62,400 nt of DNA. Origin: Bacteroidota bacterium (GTDB lineage: Bacteria > Bacteroidota > Bacteroidia > Flavobacteriales > Flavobacteriaceae). The stretch lies in NCBI GenBank assembly GCA_012522045.1, contig JAAYLC010000186.1:1-62400 (forward strand), read 5' to 3'. Position numbers and translations under genes: made by a program. Positions within the stretch are counted from its first letter, which is position 1; every line of letters starts with the position of its first letter. Under the pieces are notes generated by a model. That model was not told the origin of the DNA. It made no database searches and saw nothing but the letters and a program-made list of their open reading frames with translations. Below are positions 45,603 to 55,545 of this stretch, piece after piece.

Positions 45603-45905
45603 TTATTGAATATAAATAAAATTTTTCATTTTAATGAAATAACTAATCACAATTATAAGCGCATTTAGGATTATCAATCCAATTTTTATTTGTCGGGAAA
45701 AACGGAATTTATAAAATATGGATACGATTACGACTGCTACTAAGAGGATGATGGTATAGATAGCAGGATACATATAAAAAGCGTCGGCAAATTCACCCGA
45801 AAAAAATAAAGCTGTGGCACGTTGCGCACCACAGCCTAAACATTCAATCCCGAAAAGTTGTTTATTGACACAGGGAATCATATATTTTTCTATCGTTCCC
45901 GTCAT
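45603..45905 (-). CDS. DUF2752 membrane protein
   Basis: 100 residues. The N-terminal IPCVNKQLFGIECLGCGAQRATALFFSGEFADAF is the DUF2752 signature with its two-Cys CLGCG turn; two membrane helices follow. Function unknown. It starts 10 bp after the stop of the type IX-secreted protein gene. Confidence 0.9.
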   Translation of the reverse strand: MTGTIEKYMIPCVNKQLFGIECLGCGAQRATALFFSGEFADAFYMYPAIYTIILLVAVVIVSIFYKFRFSRQIKIGLIILNALIIVISYFIKMKNFIYIQ

Positions 45906-45915
45906 TTATTGTTTT

Positions 45916-47862
45916 TTAGTTGTGAACAAGGGCTTTGTAATCAAAAAGCTGATCATCGACCGTCTGAATTTTTACAATATAAACCCCGTCACTGAGGTTG
46001 CCGGAATAAAAACTGTGTGTGGTCTGCTTTCCTAAGTTGTTTTTATGAAGCACCTGTTTTCCGGTCATGTCATATACCGTAAGTGTTTTTATTTCATAGC
46101 CGTTTGGATTTCGTATCTCCAATTGGCGTTGATTGTTGTTTTGAAAAACGTGTACATTGCTCCTAAATTCATGAGCATTTACTGAAGGTCTCCAAGGCAG
46201 CACATCTACTTTCTCAAATACGATGTAAAAACGGTCATCGTGTTTTCCTGAAGTTAAATTTAGAGGAACTCCGCGTCTGCTTTGTTTGTAATGCAATTGC
46301 TTGTATGTTTCATTCAGTGCGTCGTAAAGATACATTTCAGTATAAGGCGCATTGACTTCCTCGGCAACTTTAATCATTACACGTCCCGGTTGATTCAGCG
46401 TAAAGGAAAGCGGAATTCGTTTTCCGGGACCGAAATCCGTGCCGTTAATAACGTGAGGAATTTTTCTCCCTTGGTTGTCTAAAATGGGAAAGGCAGCATC
46501 TTTTGCCTTAACAAATGGATTAACGGCGTCAATTCCCACGTCAAATGAATCACTTGCATCATTGGAGAAAACCAACAATAGATCACGTGTCACATTGTTG
46601 TCAAAAGTGACGTAAAAACGTGTTTGCGGCGTACGCATGGCTTCTGCCACAGTTGTAAATGTTTTGAATGTAGCGTTTGGTTTCGGGTCTTTTGGTGCTC
46701 TTGCTAATTCTTCATGAACGGTGGAGTTTGCGCTTTTGTGCATCACCAGCGAATTATCTCTTATAAAACGGCGATGCGAATTTTTGATGGTCACATAGTC
46801 AGGCGTTGTTCCTTCTGCTGTTCCCACCAACATAAACCCTTGACCAATTGCCGCCAAACGCGGTGTTCTGAATGCACCCGTTCCCACGCTTCCGCCGCCT
46901 GTAGATCCACCTTCATTGTAAATAAAAAAAGGCGCGGAAGTGTATAATCCCGGATTATAGGTGGCATCCCCGGGAAGTCCGTCTAAGTCGGCATCAATGC
47001 CCGGCACCCATATTCCGTAGCCGTAAGGTTTTCCTGAATACGTGTGATTCATAGCGCTCCGATCTTCATCGTAAAAGAGAATTTGTTTGATTTTCCCTGA
47101 ATTGTCGGGGTCAAACCATACTCTGTTTAAATCTAATGCAGAAGGATAAGGATTCCCTGCCAAGGTCATCATCGCTTCTCCATTTACATCTTCTGAAAGT
47201 ACGGGAATTTGAAAGTCTCCGCTGTGCGGACGTCCGCGAAATTCATACATCTGTTCATGTCCCATGCCCGAAGAAGGAATGCCTACACCTTTCATGGTAA
47301 AACCAAATCCGGGTTGCAACGAATAATTCGTATTCATACGGGTGTATGCGCCGGCTGCTTCTGTTCCCGGTGTCATATGATGATAGAGCCACCGTGTGGA
47401 TATGGTTAGCGGATTGATAATTCCTTCTCTTGCGGTAGTCGTTGCAGCAGGTTGGGCCACAATTCCAAGAGGACCGTTTAACGGTTGGTAAATGTTCCCC
47501 ACTCCGAAATTTTTATTTCCCGGAGTACCGCCACCCAAAGCGGGATTTCCTACCATCGCTCCCCAATAGTAATATGCATAGGCGTTTGTTGGATTTGTCG
47601 TTTGTATCACGGAAAGAAAACCATCTCCCGAATTGTTAGAAACAGCGCCTTCTTGCAGCAATTGACCGCCATCCCTCAAATAAATACTGGCGTTTGTCGT
47701 TGCCGTAGGATTGGACTCTAAGTGAATATCCTCTTTGACAAACAGCAATTCGTCTTTTACATAAATATACGTATCTGACGTGCCTGCCGGTTTTACCGAA
47801 AGTTGCGAATAAATAACAAAAGGGGAGAATAATAACGAAATTAAAAGTAAATTGCTTTTCAT
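45916..47862 (-). CDS. large secreted protein with type IX secretion C-terminal domain
   Basis: 648 residues from ATG 47862 (MKSNLLLISLLFSPFVIYSQ signal). The body is beta-rich with repeated GNPYPSALDL and GGSTGGGSVGTGAF loops as seen in flavobacterial surface proteins. The end, HVFQNNNQRQLEIRNPNGYEIKTLTVYDMTGKQVLHK and SDGVYIVKIQT, is a type A sorting domain. No catalytic motif is visible. Possibly a surface or adhesive protein. It is first in a row with the DUF2752 and CCC-motif genes. Confidence 0.82.
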   Translation of the reverse strand: MKSNLLLISLLFSPFVIYSQLSVKPAGTSDTYIYVKDELLFVKEDIHLESNPTATTNASIYLRDGGQLLQEGAVSNNSGDGFLSVIQTTNPTNAYAYYYWGAMVGNPALGGGTPGNKNFGVGNIYQPLNGPLGIVAQPAATTTAREGIINPLTISTRWLYHHMTPGTEAAGAYTRMNTNYSLQPGFGFTMKGVGIPSSGMGHEQMYEFRGRPHSGDFQIPVLSEDVNGEAMMTLAGNPYPSALDLNRVWFDPDNSGKIKQILFYDEDRSAMNHTYSGKPYGYGIWVPGIDADLDGLPGDATYNPGLYTSAPFFIYNEGGSTGGGSVGTGAFRTPRLAAIGQGFMLVGTAEGTTPDYVTIKNSHRRFIRDNSLVMHKSANSTVHEELARAPKDPKPNATFKTFTTVAEAMRTPQTRFYVTFDNNVTRDLLLVFSNDASDSFDVGIDAVNPFVKAKDAAFPILDNQGRKIPHVINGTDFGPGKRIPLSFTLNQPGRVMIKVAEEVNAPYTEMYLYDALNETYKQLHYKQSRRGVPLNLTSGKHDDRFYIVFEKVDVLPWRPSVNAHEFRSNVHVFQNNNQRQLEIRNPNGYEIKTLTVYDMTGKQVLHKNNLGKQTTHSFYSGNLSDGVYIVKIQTVDDQLFDYKALVHN

Positions 47863-47920
47863 AATAAGATGATATTTAAAAAACATCGTGGGGAAATGCT
47901 TTTACCTTTTTAATAGAATG

Positions 47921-47928
47921 CAAAATTA
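47921..47928 (-). promoter_or_regulatory. promoter -7 element of the secreted-protein operon
   Basis: TAATTTTG on the - strand, 58 bp upstream of the start codon at 47862. Confidence 0.45.
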
Positions 47929-48048
47929 CTAAATAAAATGTAAATCTGTAAGATAAGATGAAAAATTTTATCAACTAAATTGTTGTTTATCAAACTCATT
48001 GATTATTGATGTTATAATTACTGTTCTTTTAAAAATTGCAATTGAAAA

Positions 48049-48594
48049 ATGAAAATAGGTTCGTATGTAATCGTTTTAGATGAGGATATTAAAGGTCATG
48101 TTGTTCATAAAAAAGGGAATGTTGTTACCATTGAAACGCCGGATGGCTTATTTATGGAGTTTGACGAGCGCGAACTCATAAAAATTGATTCTGAAATTTC
48201 CAAATACGATATGGTTCGAATGGATGTTGACAAGGTGATTACTGACAAAGGCGATGCCAAGAAACAAGTTCAAAAAATAGAAACGAAGACAAAAAAGCAA
48301 CTCCCGGTAATGGAAGTCGATTTACACATCGGGCAATTGGTAAAGCACACCAAATATATGGAAAGTCACGACATGCTTAATATCCAGTTGGACACTGCCG
48401 AACGGCAACTTGAATATGCCATTGCCAAACGGATCCAACGGGTTGTTTTTATTCACGGTGTGGGTGAAGGGGTGCTTCGTGCATCCTTAGAAGCTTTATT
48501 CAGACGCTACGACAACATAACATATTACGATGCGGACTATCAAAAATACGGACGCGGTGCAACCGAAGTGTATATTTTTCAGAATGTGAAATAA
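48049..48594 (+). CDS. Smr-domain protein (DUF2027-Smr)
   Basis: 181 residues. An N-terminal small beta-barrel (GSYVIVLDEDIKGHVVHKKGNVVTIETPDG), a Lys-rich linker and a C-terminal Smr domain with MEVDLHIGQL and VVFIHGVGEGVLRASLEALF. Smr domains act as nicking or RNA-cleaving nucleases. The architecture is the Bacteroidota DUF2027/Smr type and is not a MutS remnant. Confidence 0.9.
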   Translation: MKIGSYVIVLDEDIKGHVVHKKGNVVTIETPDGLFMEFDERELIKIDSEISKYDMVRMDVDKVITDKGDAKKQVQKIETKTKKQLPVMEVDLHIGQLVKHTKYMESHDMLNIQLDTAERQLEYAIAKRIQRVVFIHGVGEGVLRASLEALFRRYDNITYYDADYQKYGRGATEVYIFQNVK

Positions 48595-48624
48595 CAAAGC
48601 AATACCTTAAGAGTATACCGCGTG

Positions 48625-48993
48625 TTATTTTTTTAATTCACGTTCACTGTGCAGCTCGTGTGATTGTTTGTCGTATTTACCTTTTAACTCGTCCATAATG
48701 GTGCCTTTCCAAAGTTGTACCCCAATAAAATATGACACTCGTGCAATCAGATGCGCCCCGACCGGTACAGTTAAAAATAAAAAGAGAATGATTGCAATAA
48801 CACGTGAAATGACGCCGTTTTCGCCAAAAAAAACGGCAGCAGACAGCAAGATGAGTCCCGATCCGAGCGTGGAAGCTTTGGTTGTTACACACATTCTGAG
48901 ATACGTATCGGGCATCCGGATAAATCCGACAGCTGCCAGAAAGATAAACATGACGCCGATAGTCGCTAAAAAACCAATTATTATATCAATCAT
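48625..48993 (-). CDS. mnhG: Mrp Na+/H+ antiporter subunit G
   Basis: 122 residues, three membrane segments; GFIRMPDTYLRMCVTTKASTLGSGLILLS is the MnhG/PhaG signature. Last gene of the seven-gene antiporter operon; overlaps mnhF by 8 bp. Confidence 0.95.
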   Translation of the reverse strand: MIDIIIGFLATIGVMFIFLAAVGFIRMPDTYLRMCVTTKASTLGSGLILLSAAVFFGENGVISRVIAIILFLFLTVPVGAHLIARVSYFIGVQLWKGTIMDELKGKYDKQSHELHSERELKK

Positions 48994-49261
48994 TTTTATT
49001 TCTTTTTTCTAAGTAATATGAAAAAGCTACGATGCTTAAAAACCCGATAAGCGCGATAATCATCGTGATATCGAGAAATGTCGGTTGATGGGAAATAATA
49101 CTGACAAAAGCAATAATCCCAATGGAACAGGTCACCATTAAGTCGATGGCGATTACCCGGTCTGCAATGCTCGGTCCTTTTAAAAATCGGATAAATATCA
49201 GGATGACCGAAATGATCAGAATGGGTAAAAGTATATATGTAAGATAAAAATTTAAGGTCAT
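48986..49261 (-). CDS. mnhF: Mrp Na+/H+ antiporter subunit F
   Basis: 91 residues, three membrane segments; IRFLKGPSIADRVIAIDLMVTCSIGIIAF is diagnostic for MnhF/PhaF. It overlaps mnhE by 4 bp and mnhG by 8 bp. Confidence 0.95.
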   Translation of the reverse strand: MTLNFYLTYILLPILIISVILIFIRFLKGPSIADRVIAIDLMVTCSIGIIAFVSIISHQPTFLDITMIIALIGFLSIVAFSYYLEKRNKND

Positions 49262-49737
49262 CGTGTAATGTTCAAAATTCGTTTTTCAAATCCGTTTTTG
49301 ATGTTCTTTACGAACTGGTCTCTGTCTTTTATATGCATCGAATACACATACAATACTTTGCGGTCGTTGGAAACGTCAATGCTCAAAGTTCCGGGAGTCA
49401 AGGAAACCAAATTGGTGAGAAACGTAATCTCGATATCGGATTTCGCATCCAAGGGGACGCCGACAATTCCGGGTTTTAAATTCTTGTGTGAGACAATTAC
49501 AAAATAAGCGGCCTGTAAATTGGCCAGTACCAATTCGTAAATAAAAAATAAAATAAATGCAATGACTCTGGGAACCAATCGAAAATACTTGGTGTCTTCC
49601 CGATTGACAGTGATGATTCTGAGAATTACGAAGCTCAATAAAAATCCAAACGTGAAATTGGCAAAGGTGGAATCGCCCGTCAGGATGACCCACATCAACA
49701 TCAGTAAGACATTGTTAAGAAATATGGAACTTTTCAT
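49258..49737 (-). CDS. mnhE: Mrp Na+/H+ antiporter subunit E
   Basis: 159 residues, membrane anchored. FANFTFGFLLSFVILRI, FIYELVLANLQAAYFV, LVSLTPGTLSIDVSNDRKVLYVYSMH match MnhE. It stabilises the antiporter complex. Confidence 0.94.
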   Translation of the reverse strand: MKSSIFLNNVLLMLMWVILTGDSTFANFTFGFLLSFVILRIITVNREDTKYFRLVPRVIAFILFFIYELVLANLQAAYFVIVSHKNLKPGIVGVPLDAKSDIEITFLTNLVSLTPGTLSIDVSNDRKVLYVYSMHIKDRDQFVKNIKNGFEKRILNITR

Positions 49738-49749
49738 AAGCTGTGTTAT

Positions 49750-51258
49750 TTATTTTCCTAATACAGCATTTATATAGTGCTGTTTGTTAATTAATTGGTC
49801 ACTGACAACCAGCGCCAATTGTTGAACTTTTTCTGCTCCAAACCCAATCATTAAGGTGATAATTGTCAATCCGACAATGGGGACAATCATTTCTATTTTG
49901 TGAAGCAGTCGGTGGTCTTTAAAATACAAAAAAGATTCTCTTATTTTTACTTCGGGACGGGCTTTCCAAAAAACTTGTGCCCACATTCTGGCAATGATGT
50001 ACAACGTCATAAACGTTCCAAACAGAATTGCGGCAATTAACCAACCGCCTCCTTTGGTTTTTAAACTTTCGGAAATAAAAGCAATTTTAGGCCAAAATCC
50101 GGAAAGCGGCGGAATTCCCACCAAAGAGAAAAACGAAATTGCCATAATCAACGAGAGCAAAGGATGCTTTGCATACATCCCCCCCAAATCACGCATACTG
50201 TAGGTTCCTTTCAGTTTATATATCAGACCGCTGATCATAAACACATTGGATTTGACAATAATGTCGTGAACCAGATAAAATACGACTCCTGCAATTGCCA
50301 GTTCCGTATGAAGTCCGAGTCCGATAATCATATATCCGATATGACAAATGATGAGGTAAGAAAACATTTTGGTGATGTTGTTTTGGATTAATGCTCCCAA
50401 GGCACCACTAAAAAGGGTGAGGCCTCCTAAGACCAAAATTACCGTGTTTAAAAATTCAATGTCAAAGAAAATAAGCGTAAAGGTTCGAACCAATGCGTAA
50501 ACGCCCAATTTGGTCAACAATCCTCCAAAGATTGCAGAAATAGCAGCTGGAGGCGTGTGGTAAGAGGCGGGCAACCAAAAATACATAGGGAATACGGCGG
50601 CTTTAATCCCAAAACCTATCAAAAACAACAAGCCGGTAATCTCCACCAATCCTTTGTTTTCTATTTGTGCTACTTTTAATGAGAGATCGGCCATGTTGAG
50701 CGAGCCGGTCAATCCGTATAATACGGCAATGGCAGTTAAAAATATAACCGATGCAAAAACATTTAGCGTGAAATATTTTATGGCGCCTTCCAATTGTCGT
50801 TTTTCGCCTCCTAAGGTAATCATGACAAACGAACTGATGATAATCATTTCAAACCAGACGTAAAGGTTAAACACATCGCCCGTAAGGAAAGCCCCGTTTA
50901 AACCGAGTAATAAAAAATGAAAAATGGGATAATATCCAAAACTCAAGCGGTCGCGATCCATGCTTCCGGCAGAATACATGGAAACAGCCATTCCGCAAAT
51001 GGAAGTCAACAGGATTAAGGTAGCGGCAAGCATATCGCCCACAAATGTAATTCCCAAGGGAGCTGCCCAATTTCCTGCATTATAGGTGAGGATGCCTTCA
51101 TCCCACACCGTCAGCAAAAAGACAATGGCAATAACAAATCCGATGAGGTTTCCCACCACACTGATAGCTTTTTGCCAGCGACTGTATCGCCACAAGAACA
51201 GGGTGACGATGGCAAAAAACAATTGGTTTATTATCGGAAATAAAATGATATCATTCAT
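49750..51258 (-). CDS. mnhD: Mrp Na+/H+ antiporter subunit D
   Basis: 502 residues, about 14 membrane helices, related to the ND2/ND4-type subunits of complex [73 protein letters not shown] (with the key Lys) and [13 protein letters not shown] are conserved. It carries a proton or ion channel of the antiporter. 12 bp before mnhE. Confidence 0.95.
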   Translation of the reverse strand: MNDIILFPIINQLFFAIVTLFLWRYSRWQKAISVVGNLIGFVIAIVFLLTVWDEGILTYNAGNWAAPLGITFVGDMLAATLILLTSICGMAVSMYSAGSMDRDRLSFGYYPIFHFLLLGLNGAFLTGDVFNLYVWFEMIIISSFVMITLGGEKRQLEGAIKYFTLNVFASVIFLTAIAVLYGLTGSLNMADLSLKVAQIENKGLVEITGLLFLIGFGIKAAVFPMYFWLPASYHTPPAAISAIFGGLLTKLGVYALVRTFTLIFFDIEFLNTVILVLGGLTLFSGALGALIQNNITKMFSYLIICHIGYMIIGLGLHTELAIAGVVFYLVHDIIVKSNVFMISGLIYKLKGTYSMRDLGGMYAKHPLLSLIMAISFFSLVGIPPLSGFWPKIAFISESLKTKGGGWLIAAILFGTFMTLYIIARMWAQVFWKARPEVKIRESFLYFKDHRLLHKIEMIVPIVGLTIITLMIGFGAEKVQQLALVVSDQLINKQHYINAVLGK

Positions 51259-51608
51259 GAGTACACATCTGTTGAATTCATTTGATATAAGTCATCGGTT
51301 TTTGCCACGATATACGCTCTTTTTATAAGTACAATAGCAAATGCCTGTAACCCAAAACTAATGACAATGGCGGTTAATATTAACGCTTGCGGAATGGGGT
51401 CGGCATAAATTTCTGTCAGCATCTGTTGATCCGGTGCAATAATCGCCGGAGATCCTTTGGTAATTCCTCCCAACAGGAAAATCAGCAAATTGGCGCCGTT
51501 ACCGAGCAAAATCAATCCGATGATAAGTTTGACGAGGCTTCGTCTGAGCATCATATAAATTCCCGATGCATATAAAAGTCCAACTACGATTGCTAGTATC
51601 AATTCCAT
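51255..51608 (-). CDS. mnhC: Mrp Na+/H+ antiporter subunit C
   Basis: 117 residues, NuoK-like, three membrane segments. [27 protein letters not shown] and [25 protein letters not shown] are MnhC blocks. It overlaps mnhD by 4 bp. Confidence 0.95.
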   Translation of the reverse strand: MELILAIVVGLLYASGIYMMLRRSLVKLIIGLILLGNGANLLIFLLGGITKGSPAIIAPDQQMLTEIYADPIPQALILTAIVISFGLQAFAIVLIKRAYIVAKTDDLYQMNSTDVYS

Positions 51609-51611
51609 AAT

Positions 51612-52022
51612 TTATGCGGCTTCTGAAATGGTGAATATAATGGTTAAGGTCACTCCGAGCACGGTAATGTAAATTCCGAGATCGAAAAACAAAGTAGATC
51701 CGATATGTCCGATTACCGGAATGGGATCGGACGCCCAAATTCCCGTCATAAAAGGGGCATTGCTTAAAAGAGGAACCAGCGCACTTAAAAAAGAGACGGC
51801 CAATCCGAATGGCATAATAAACCCCGGGTGAACTTTTATTAATTTCTTCGTCCTGTTCAGCCCGTTGGCAAAAGCGTGTAAAACAAAGGCAATTGCCGCA
51901 ATCAACCCGCCGATAAATCCGCCTCCGGGAAGATTGTGTCCGCGCAAGAGAATGAAAATGGAAAACAAAAGCAACAAGGGCAACAAATAATTGGAAGCGG
52001 TTCGTAATACGATGGTATTCAT
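51612..52022 (-). CDS. mnhB: Mrp Na+/H+ antiporter subunit B
   Basis: 136 residues, four membrane segments. RTASNYLLPLLLLFSIFILLRGHNLPGGGFIGGLIAAIAFVLH is the MnhB/PhaB signature. It lies 3 bp from mnhA and from mnhC. Confidence 0.95.
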   Translation of the reverse strand: MNTIVLRTASNYLLPLLLLFSIFILLRGHNLPGGGFIGGLIAAIAFVLHAFANGLNRTKKLIKVHPGFIMPFGLAVSFLSALVPLLSNAPFMTGIWASDPIPVIGHIGSTLFFDLGIYITVLGVTLTIIFTISEAA

Positions 52023-52025
52023 AGG

Positions 52026-54326
52026 TTAATCTTTTTGATGTAATCTTAATTTTAATAATGAAAAAACGCCGATGGCGGCAACGGTCAGCACCACCGACTC
52101 CATAAGCGTATCAATGCCTCTGAAATCAACGAGAATCACGTTTACTACGTTTTTCCCTTTCGCCAAGGTATACGCGTGTTCTGCATAAAATCGGCTGACT
52201 TCATTGTTGTTAGTCACTTGCCATACTTCAAGAGCCAAAAGCGCTATTAACGTTCCGAAAGTGGTCGCTATAATAACGTCCTTGATTCGGTTTCGCGGAT
52301 TGGTCAGGTTGAGGTATTTCGGCAAACGATACAGTACCAAAACAAAGAGAATCATCGTCAGGGTGTCGATGGAGAATTGAGTCATTGCCAAATCCGGAGC
52401 ACTGTAAAATAAGAAGATAAGACTGATGGACAGACCGACGATTCCCAAAGCGGCAACGGCAGCCAATCGCGATTGGGTAATAACCGCAAACAACACACTG
52501 ATAATTAAAATAATCAACGTTGCCAATTCCGGAAAAGTAATGTCGGTCATCGCATCAAAATTCATTTTTAATTGGATGTGCGAAATCAACAAAAAGCCCA
52601 ATAAGAACACTAAAAAGAGCAAAATGGTGTTAATGTAATTGCGTAAATAGCCGTTCTGAAAGAAATTGGTCCATTTGAAGGAAAATTTCTTAAAATAAAA
52701 TCCTCCTTTTAAAATGACTGCTTTGGGTGAAAGGGGTTCGTACTTGGTAAAAAGTGCCGTCCGTTTGTCAGAGGGTTGCATTTTGAAATAAATTAGCAAT
52801 CCAATCAGGATGGTGAGCATGCTCAGTCCCAACACCAAATTAAATCCGTGCCATAATTTTAAATGAAGTTCATCTTCCAATACGTGCAAGGCGTTTAATG
52901 TGGGAACGACCAAACTGTCTTGTATTAAAAGCGGAAAAATTCCAATTACAATGCTTAAGAGTGCAAGGATTGCCGGCGGAATCCACAATTGGGGTTTGGG
53001 CATGGTTATTTTTTCATACTTCGCAGGCAAATCGCCGATAAACGGTTTGACTCCCACTTGAAACCCACCGTAGAACAACAAAATATTTGTAAAAACCGAA
53101 GCGCCGGTCAACAACCAATTCCATCTTTCGGATTCTAAAGCCGCTTCGTAAATTAAATCTTTTCCGAGAAATCCGAATGTCGGAGGAACGCCTCCATTGG
53201 ACAAGGCAGCAAGAAGACCGATGATGGCAATAGGGAGCATTACTTTTCGCAATCCGGATAATTTTCGGATGTCGCGCGTATGGGTTTTATGGTCAATAAT
53301 TCCGGTAATTAAGAATAAGGTGGCTTTGTACAAAGCGTGGACGAGAATAAAAACGCTTGCTGCGAGAATGGCTTTGTTCGTACCCAATCCGGTGAGAAAG
53401 ATCATCACCCCCAAAGCCGAAATGGTAGAGTAGGCGAGGATGGCTTTTAAATCTGTTTTTGATACAATTTGAACAGCGGCATAAACCATGGTCACTCCTC
53501 CGACGGCGAGCAAGGTGTAATGCCAACTATCCGGTCCTCCCAACACCGGGGTAAAACGCATTAACAAATAAACACCGGCTTTGACCATCGTTGCCGAGTG
53601 TAAATAGGTCGAGACCGGTGTGGGCGCGCGCATGGCTCCCGGAAGCCAAAAATGAAAGGGAAATTGTGCCGACTTTGTAAAGGCTGCTCCGAACAAAAGG
53701 ATAATAATCGGAATGTAATAGTCGCTTTGCACAATGAGTTCTTTGGCATTCAACATTTCCGTAATGCTGTAGGTTCCTGCAATGCTTCCTAAAATAAGTG
53801 AGAATCCGAGAAAGAGCACCCCGCCGAATCCGGTGAGGGACAATGCCGTAATTGCAGATTTACGTGATGCTTTGTCATTGTTGTTAAATCCGATGAGGAA
53901 AAATGAACTGATGCTGGTGATCTCCCAAAAGAGAAATAAGGTCACCACATTGTCGGACAAAACCACACCGAGCATCGCCGCCATAAACAATCCGAGGTAT
54001 CCATAAAAACGATCCAAATACTGGTGACCTTTGAGGTATTCGGACGCATAGAGAAAAACTAAAAATCCAATGCCGGTAATGAGCAAGGAAAACATCAACG
54101 ACAGCCCGTCTAAGGTGAAATCGAGATTGATTCCGAAAGACGGCAGCCAAGAAACACTTTGAGTGATGATATCGCCATTGGCAATGGGTTTGATGTACTG
54201 TGAAAAATACAGAAAAAGACCCAAGGGAACGGCAGCAAACAAAATAGCTAAACGCCGTTTTAAAAACCTCCCGAAAAAAACAAGCACAAGGGCGAAAATA
54301 ACTCCTGTAAGAATAGCTCCTAGCAT
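52026..54326 (-). CDS. mnhA: Mrp Na+/H+ antiporter subunit A
   Basis: 766 residues, the largest subunit: an ND5-like module of about 14 helices (FYGYLGLFMAAMLGVVLSDNVVTLFLFWEITSISSFFLIGF; KSAQFPFHFWLPGAMRAPTPVSTYLHSATMVKAGVYLLMR) with a C-terminal extension (about 570-766) holding the MrpA-specific DUF4040 part (SAPDLAMTQFSIDTLTMILFVLVL) and RGIDTLMESVVLTVAAIGVFSLL. First gene of mnhABCDEFG, with all gaps below 13 bp. The antiporter exports Na+ and serves salt and pH balance. Confidence 0.96.
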   Translation of the reverse strand: MLGAILTGVIFALVLVFFGRFLKRRLAILFAAVPLGLFLYFSQYIKPIANGDIITQSVSWLPSFGINLDFTLDGLSLMFSLLITGIGFLVFLYASEYLKGHQYLDRFYGYLGLFMAAMLGVVLSDNVVTLFLFWEITSISSFFLIGFNNNDKASRKSAITALSLTGFGGVLFLGFSLILGSIAGTYSITEMLNAKELIVQSDYYIPIIILLFGAAFTKSAQFPFHFWLPGAMRAPTPVSTYLHSATMVKAGVYLLMRFTPVLGGPDSWHYTLLAVGGVTMVYAAVQIVSKTDLKAILAYSTISALGVMIFLTGLGTNKAILAASVFILVHALYKATLFLITGIIDHKTHTRDIRKLSGLRKVMLPIAIIGLLAALSNGGVPPTFGFLGKDLIYEAALESERWNWLLTGASVFTNILLFYGGFQVGVKPFIGDLPAKYEKITMPKPQLWIPPAILALLSIVIGIFPLLIQDSLVVPTLNALHVLEDELHLKLWHGFNLVLGLSMLTILIGLLIYFKMQPSDKRTALFTKYEPLSPKAVILKGGFYFKKFSFKWTNFFQNGYLRNYINTILLFLVFLLGFLLISHIQLKMNFDAMTDITFPELATLIILIISVLFAVITQSRLAAVAALGIVGLSISLIFLFYSAPDLAMTQFSIDTLTMILFVLVLYRLPKYLNLTNPRNRIKDVIIATTFGTLIALLALEVWQVTNNNEVSRFYAEHAYTLAKGKNVVNVILVDFRGIDTLMESVVLTVAAIGVFSLLKLRLHQKD

Positions 54327-54343
54327 ATAAAATCGGTTTGAAG

Positions 54344-54351
54344 CAAAAATA
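54344..54351 (-). promoter_or_regulatory. promoter -7 element of the mnh operon
   Basis: TATTTTTG on the - strand, 17 bp before the mnhA start codon. No good -33 element at the normal spacing. Confidence 0.4.
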
Positions 54352-54773
54352 ATTTATTTTTAATAAGGAAAAACCATCTGCAACATAATTATTGACTTCA
54401 GTAAAATATAATAAAACAATAAGTTACGCGGCATGACAACTTTTTTTGAAGTGCAGAAAATATATAAAAATTACATAGCACAGTAGTTTTTTTAAATTTA
54501 AATTGAAAGCCCTTGATACTCACGCTGCTGCTGTAAGATAGGATAGGCGCGAGGTGCACTATTTTAAGTTAAAAACCGGATTGTTGTTTTGCTATTCGGT
54601 GGAAGAAGGGATGGTGAGTTGTTAATGAGATACTTTTAAAAAGGTGTCGTCGAGCGCCCGATTTTTAAACACCAAAAAATTCTTCTTGTCAATTGTTTTG
54701 AAGATAGTACTTTTAACTTAATAAGATTGAATTTGGAGATTGGTGGGTTTTGTCAATAAATTAAGTTTTTAAA
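54352..54773. other. intergenic stretch without recognisable gene
   Basis: These 422 bp show stop codons in every frame. GGTGT/ACACC inverted arms near 54645-54675 are the only structure I see. With the decayed acyltransferase gene that follows, it may be a remnant of a lost sugar or capsule cluster, but no residual homology is visible. Confidence 0.4.
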
Positions 54774-55429
54774 ATGAATAGTATGCAAGATATTGTAATT
54801 GTCGGAGCCGGTGGTTTTGGTAGAGAGTAAAAATGTTAATTGACCAAATTAACGAAAAAGAAAACACATACAACATTTTGGGATTTTATGATGATAATAC
54901 TTAATTACCCGATATGATAAACGGGGTACCGTATCTAGGGACTATTGACGATTTAATGAAAACTGAAAACGCGTTAAATATCGCATTAGGGGTTGGGGTG
55001 CCTAAGACAAAATCTCAAATTGTTAAAAGATTGGCTTCTCAAAATTTTAAATTTCCAATTATAATTCATCCGAATGTCCTTATCGGGAAAGACGATGTGC
55101 GAATTGGGAAAGGAACGATTGTTTGAGCCGGCAATGTTATAACCTGTAACATTGCTATAGGTGAGTTTGTTACACTGAATTTATCTTGTACGGTAGGTCA
55201 TGATACCATAATTGAGGATTTTGCTTCATTTATGCCAAGCGTAAATATATCCGGAGAAGTACATATCAAAAAGAAAGTTTATGTAGGTACAGGAGCAAAA
55301 ATTATTAATCAATTAACGTTGGGAGACAATACCATCGTTGGAGCAGGAGCAGTTGTCAGTAAATCTTTACCACCAAATTGTACGGCAGTAGGAATCCCGG
55401 CAAAACCTATAAAATATCACAATGAGTAA
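54774..55429 (+). pseudogene. decayed NeuD-family sugar O-acyltransferase
   Basis: The reading starts MNSMQDIVIVGAGGFGRE, a NeuD-type dinucleotide fold. It then needs a one-base restoration (GAG-TA-AAA should read GAG-GTA-AAA) near 54828 to continue as KMLIDQINE...YNILGFYDDN. A TAA at about 54902 and a TGA at 55125-55127 (between GIGKGTIV and AGNVITCN, where a Cys or similar residue is usual) break it again. The last part is the left-handed beta helix (VNISGEVHIKKKVYVGTGAKIINQ, TIVGAGAVVSKSLPPNC) with the normal end. Three lesions make this a pseudogene. The neighbouring sugar-synthesis genes expected for such an enzyme are absent. Confidence 0.88.
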
Positions 55430-55484
55430 TTGGGATTTGCACTGTTTTATAAGTTGGAAACCAGCTATTGCGGCTTTCACAAAA

Positions 55485-55522
55485 AAGAGATTGCAGCAGT
55501 ATAAACTCCCACAATCTCTTAC
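55485..55522 (-). terminator. terminator of the Rrf2 redox operon
   Basis: On the - strand the 8-bp stem AGAGATTG/CAATCTCT encloses an 18-nt loop and is followed by TTTTTTG. It lies just downstream of the last operon gene. Confidence 0.75.
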
Positions 55523-55545
55523 AATTTACTAATTTCAATTTCAGT

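Noticed and set aside
48049-48594. Truncated MutS2
   Set aside because: The N-terminal barrel plus Smr layout is a complete known architecture in Bacteroidota, and no ATPase remnant is present.
55125-55127. TGA in the neuD-like gene as possible selenocysteine or other recoding
   Set aside because: The gene has a frameshift and another stop as well, so decay is the simpler reading.
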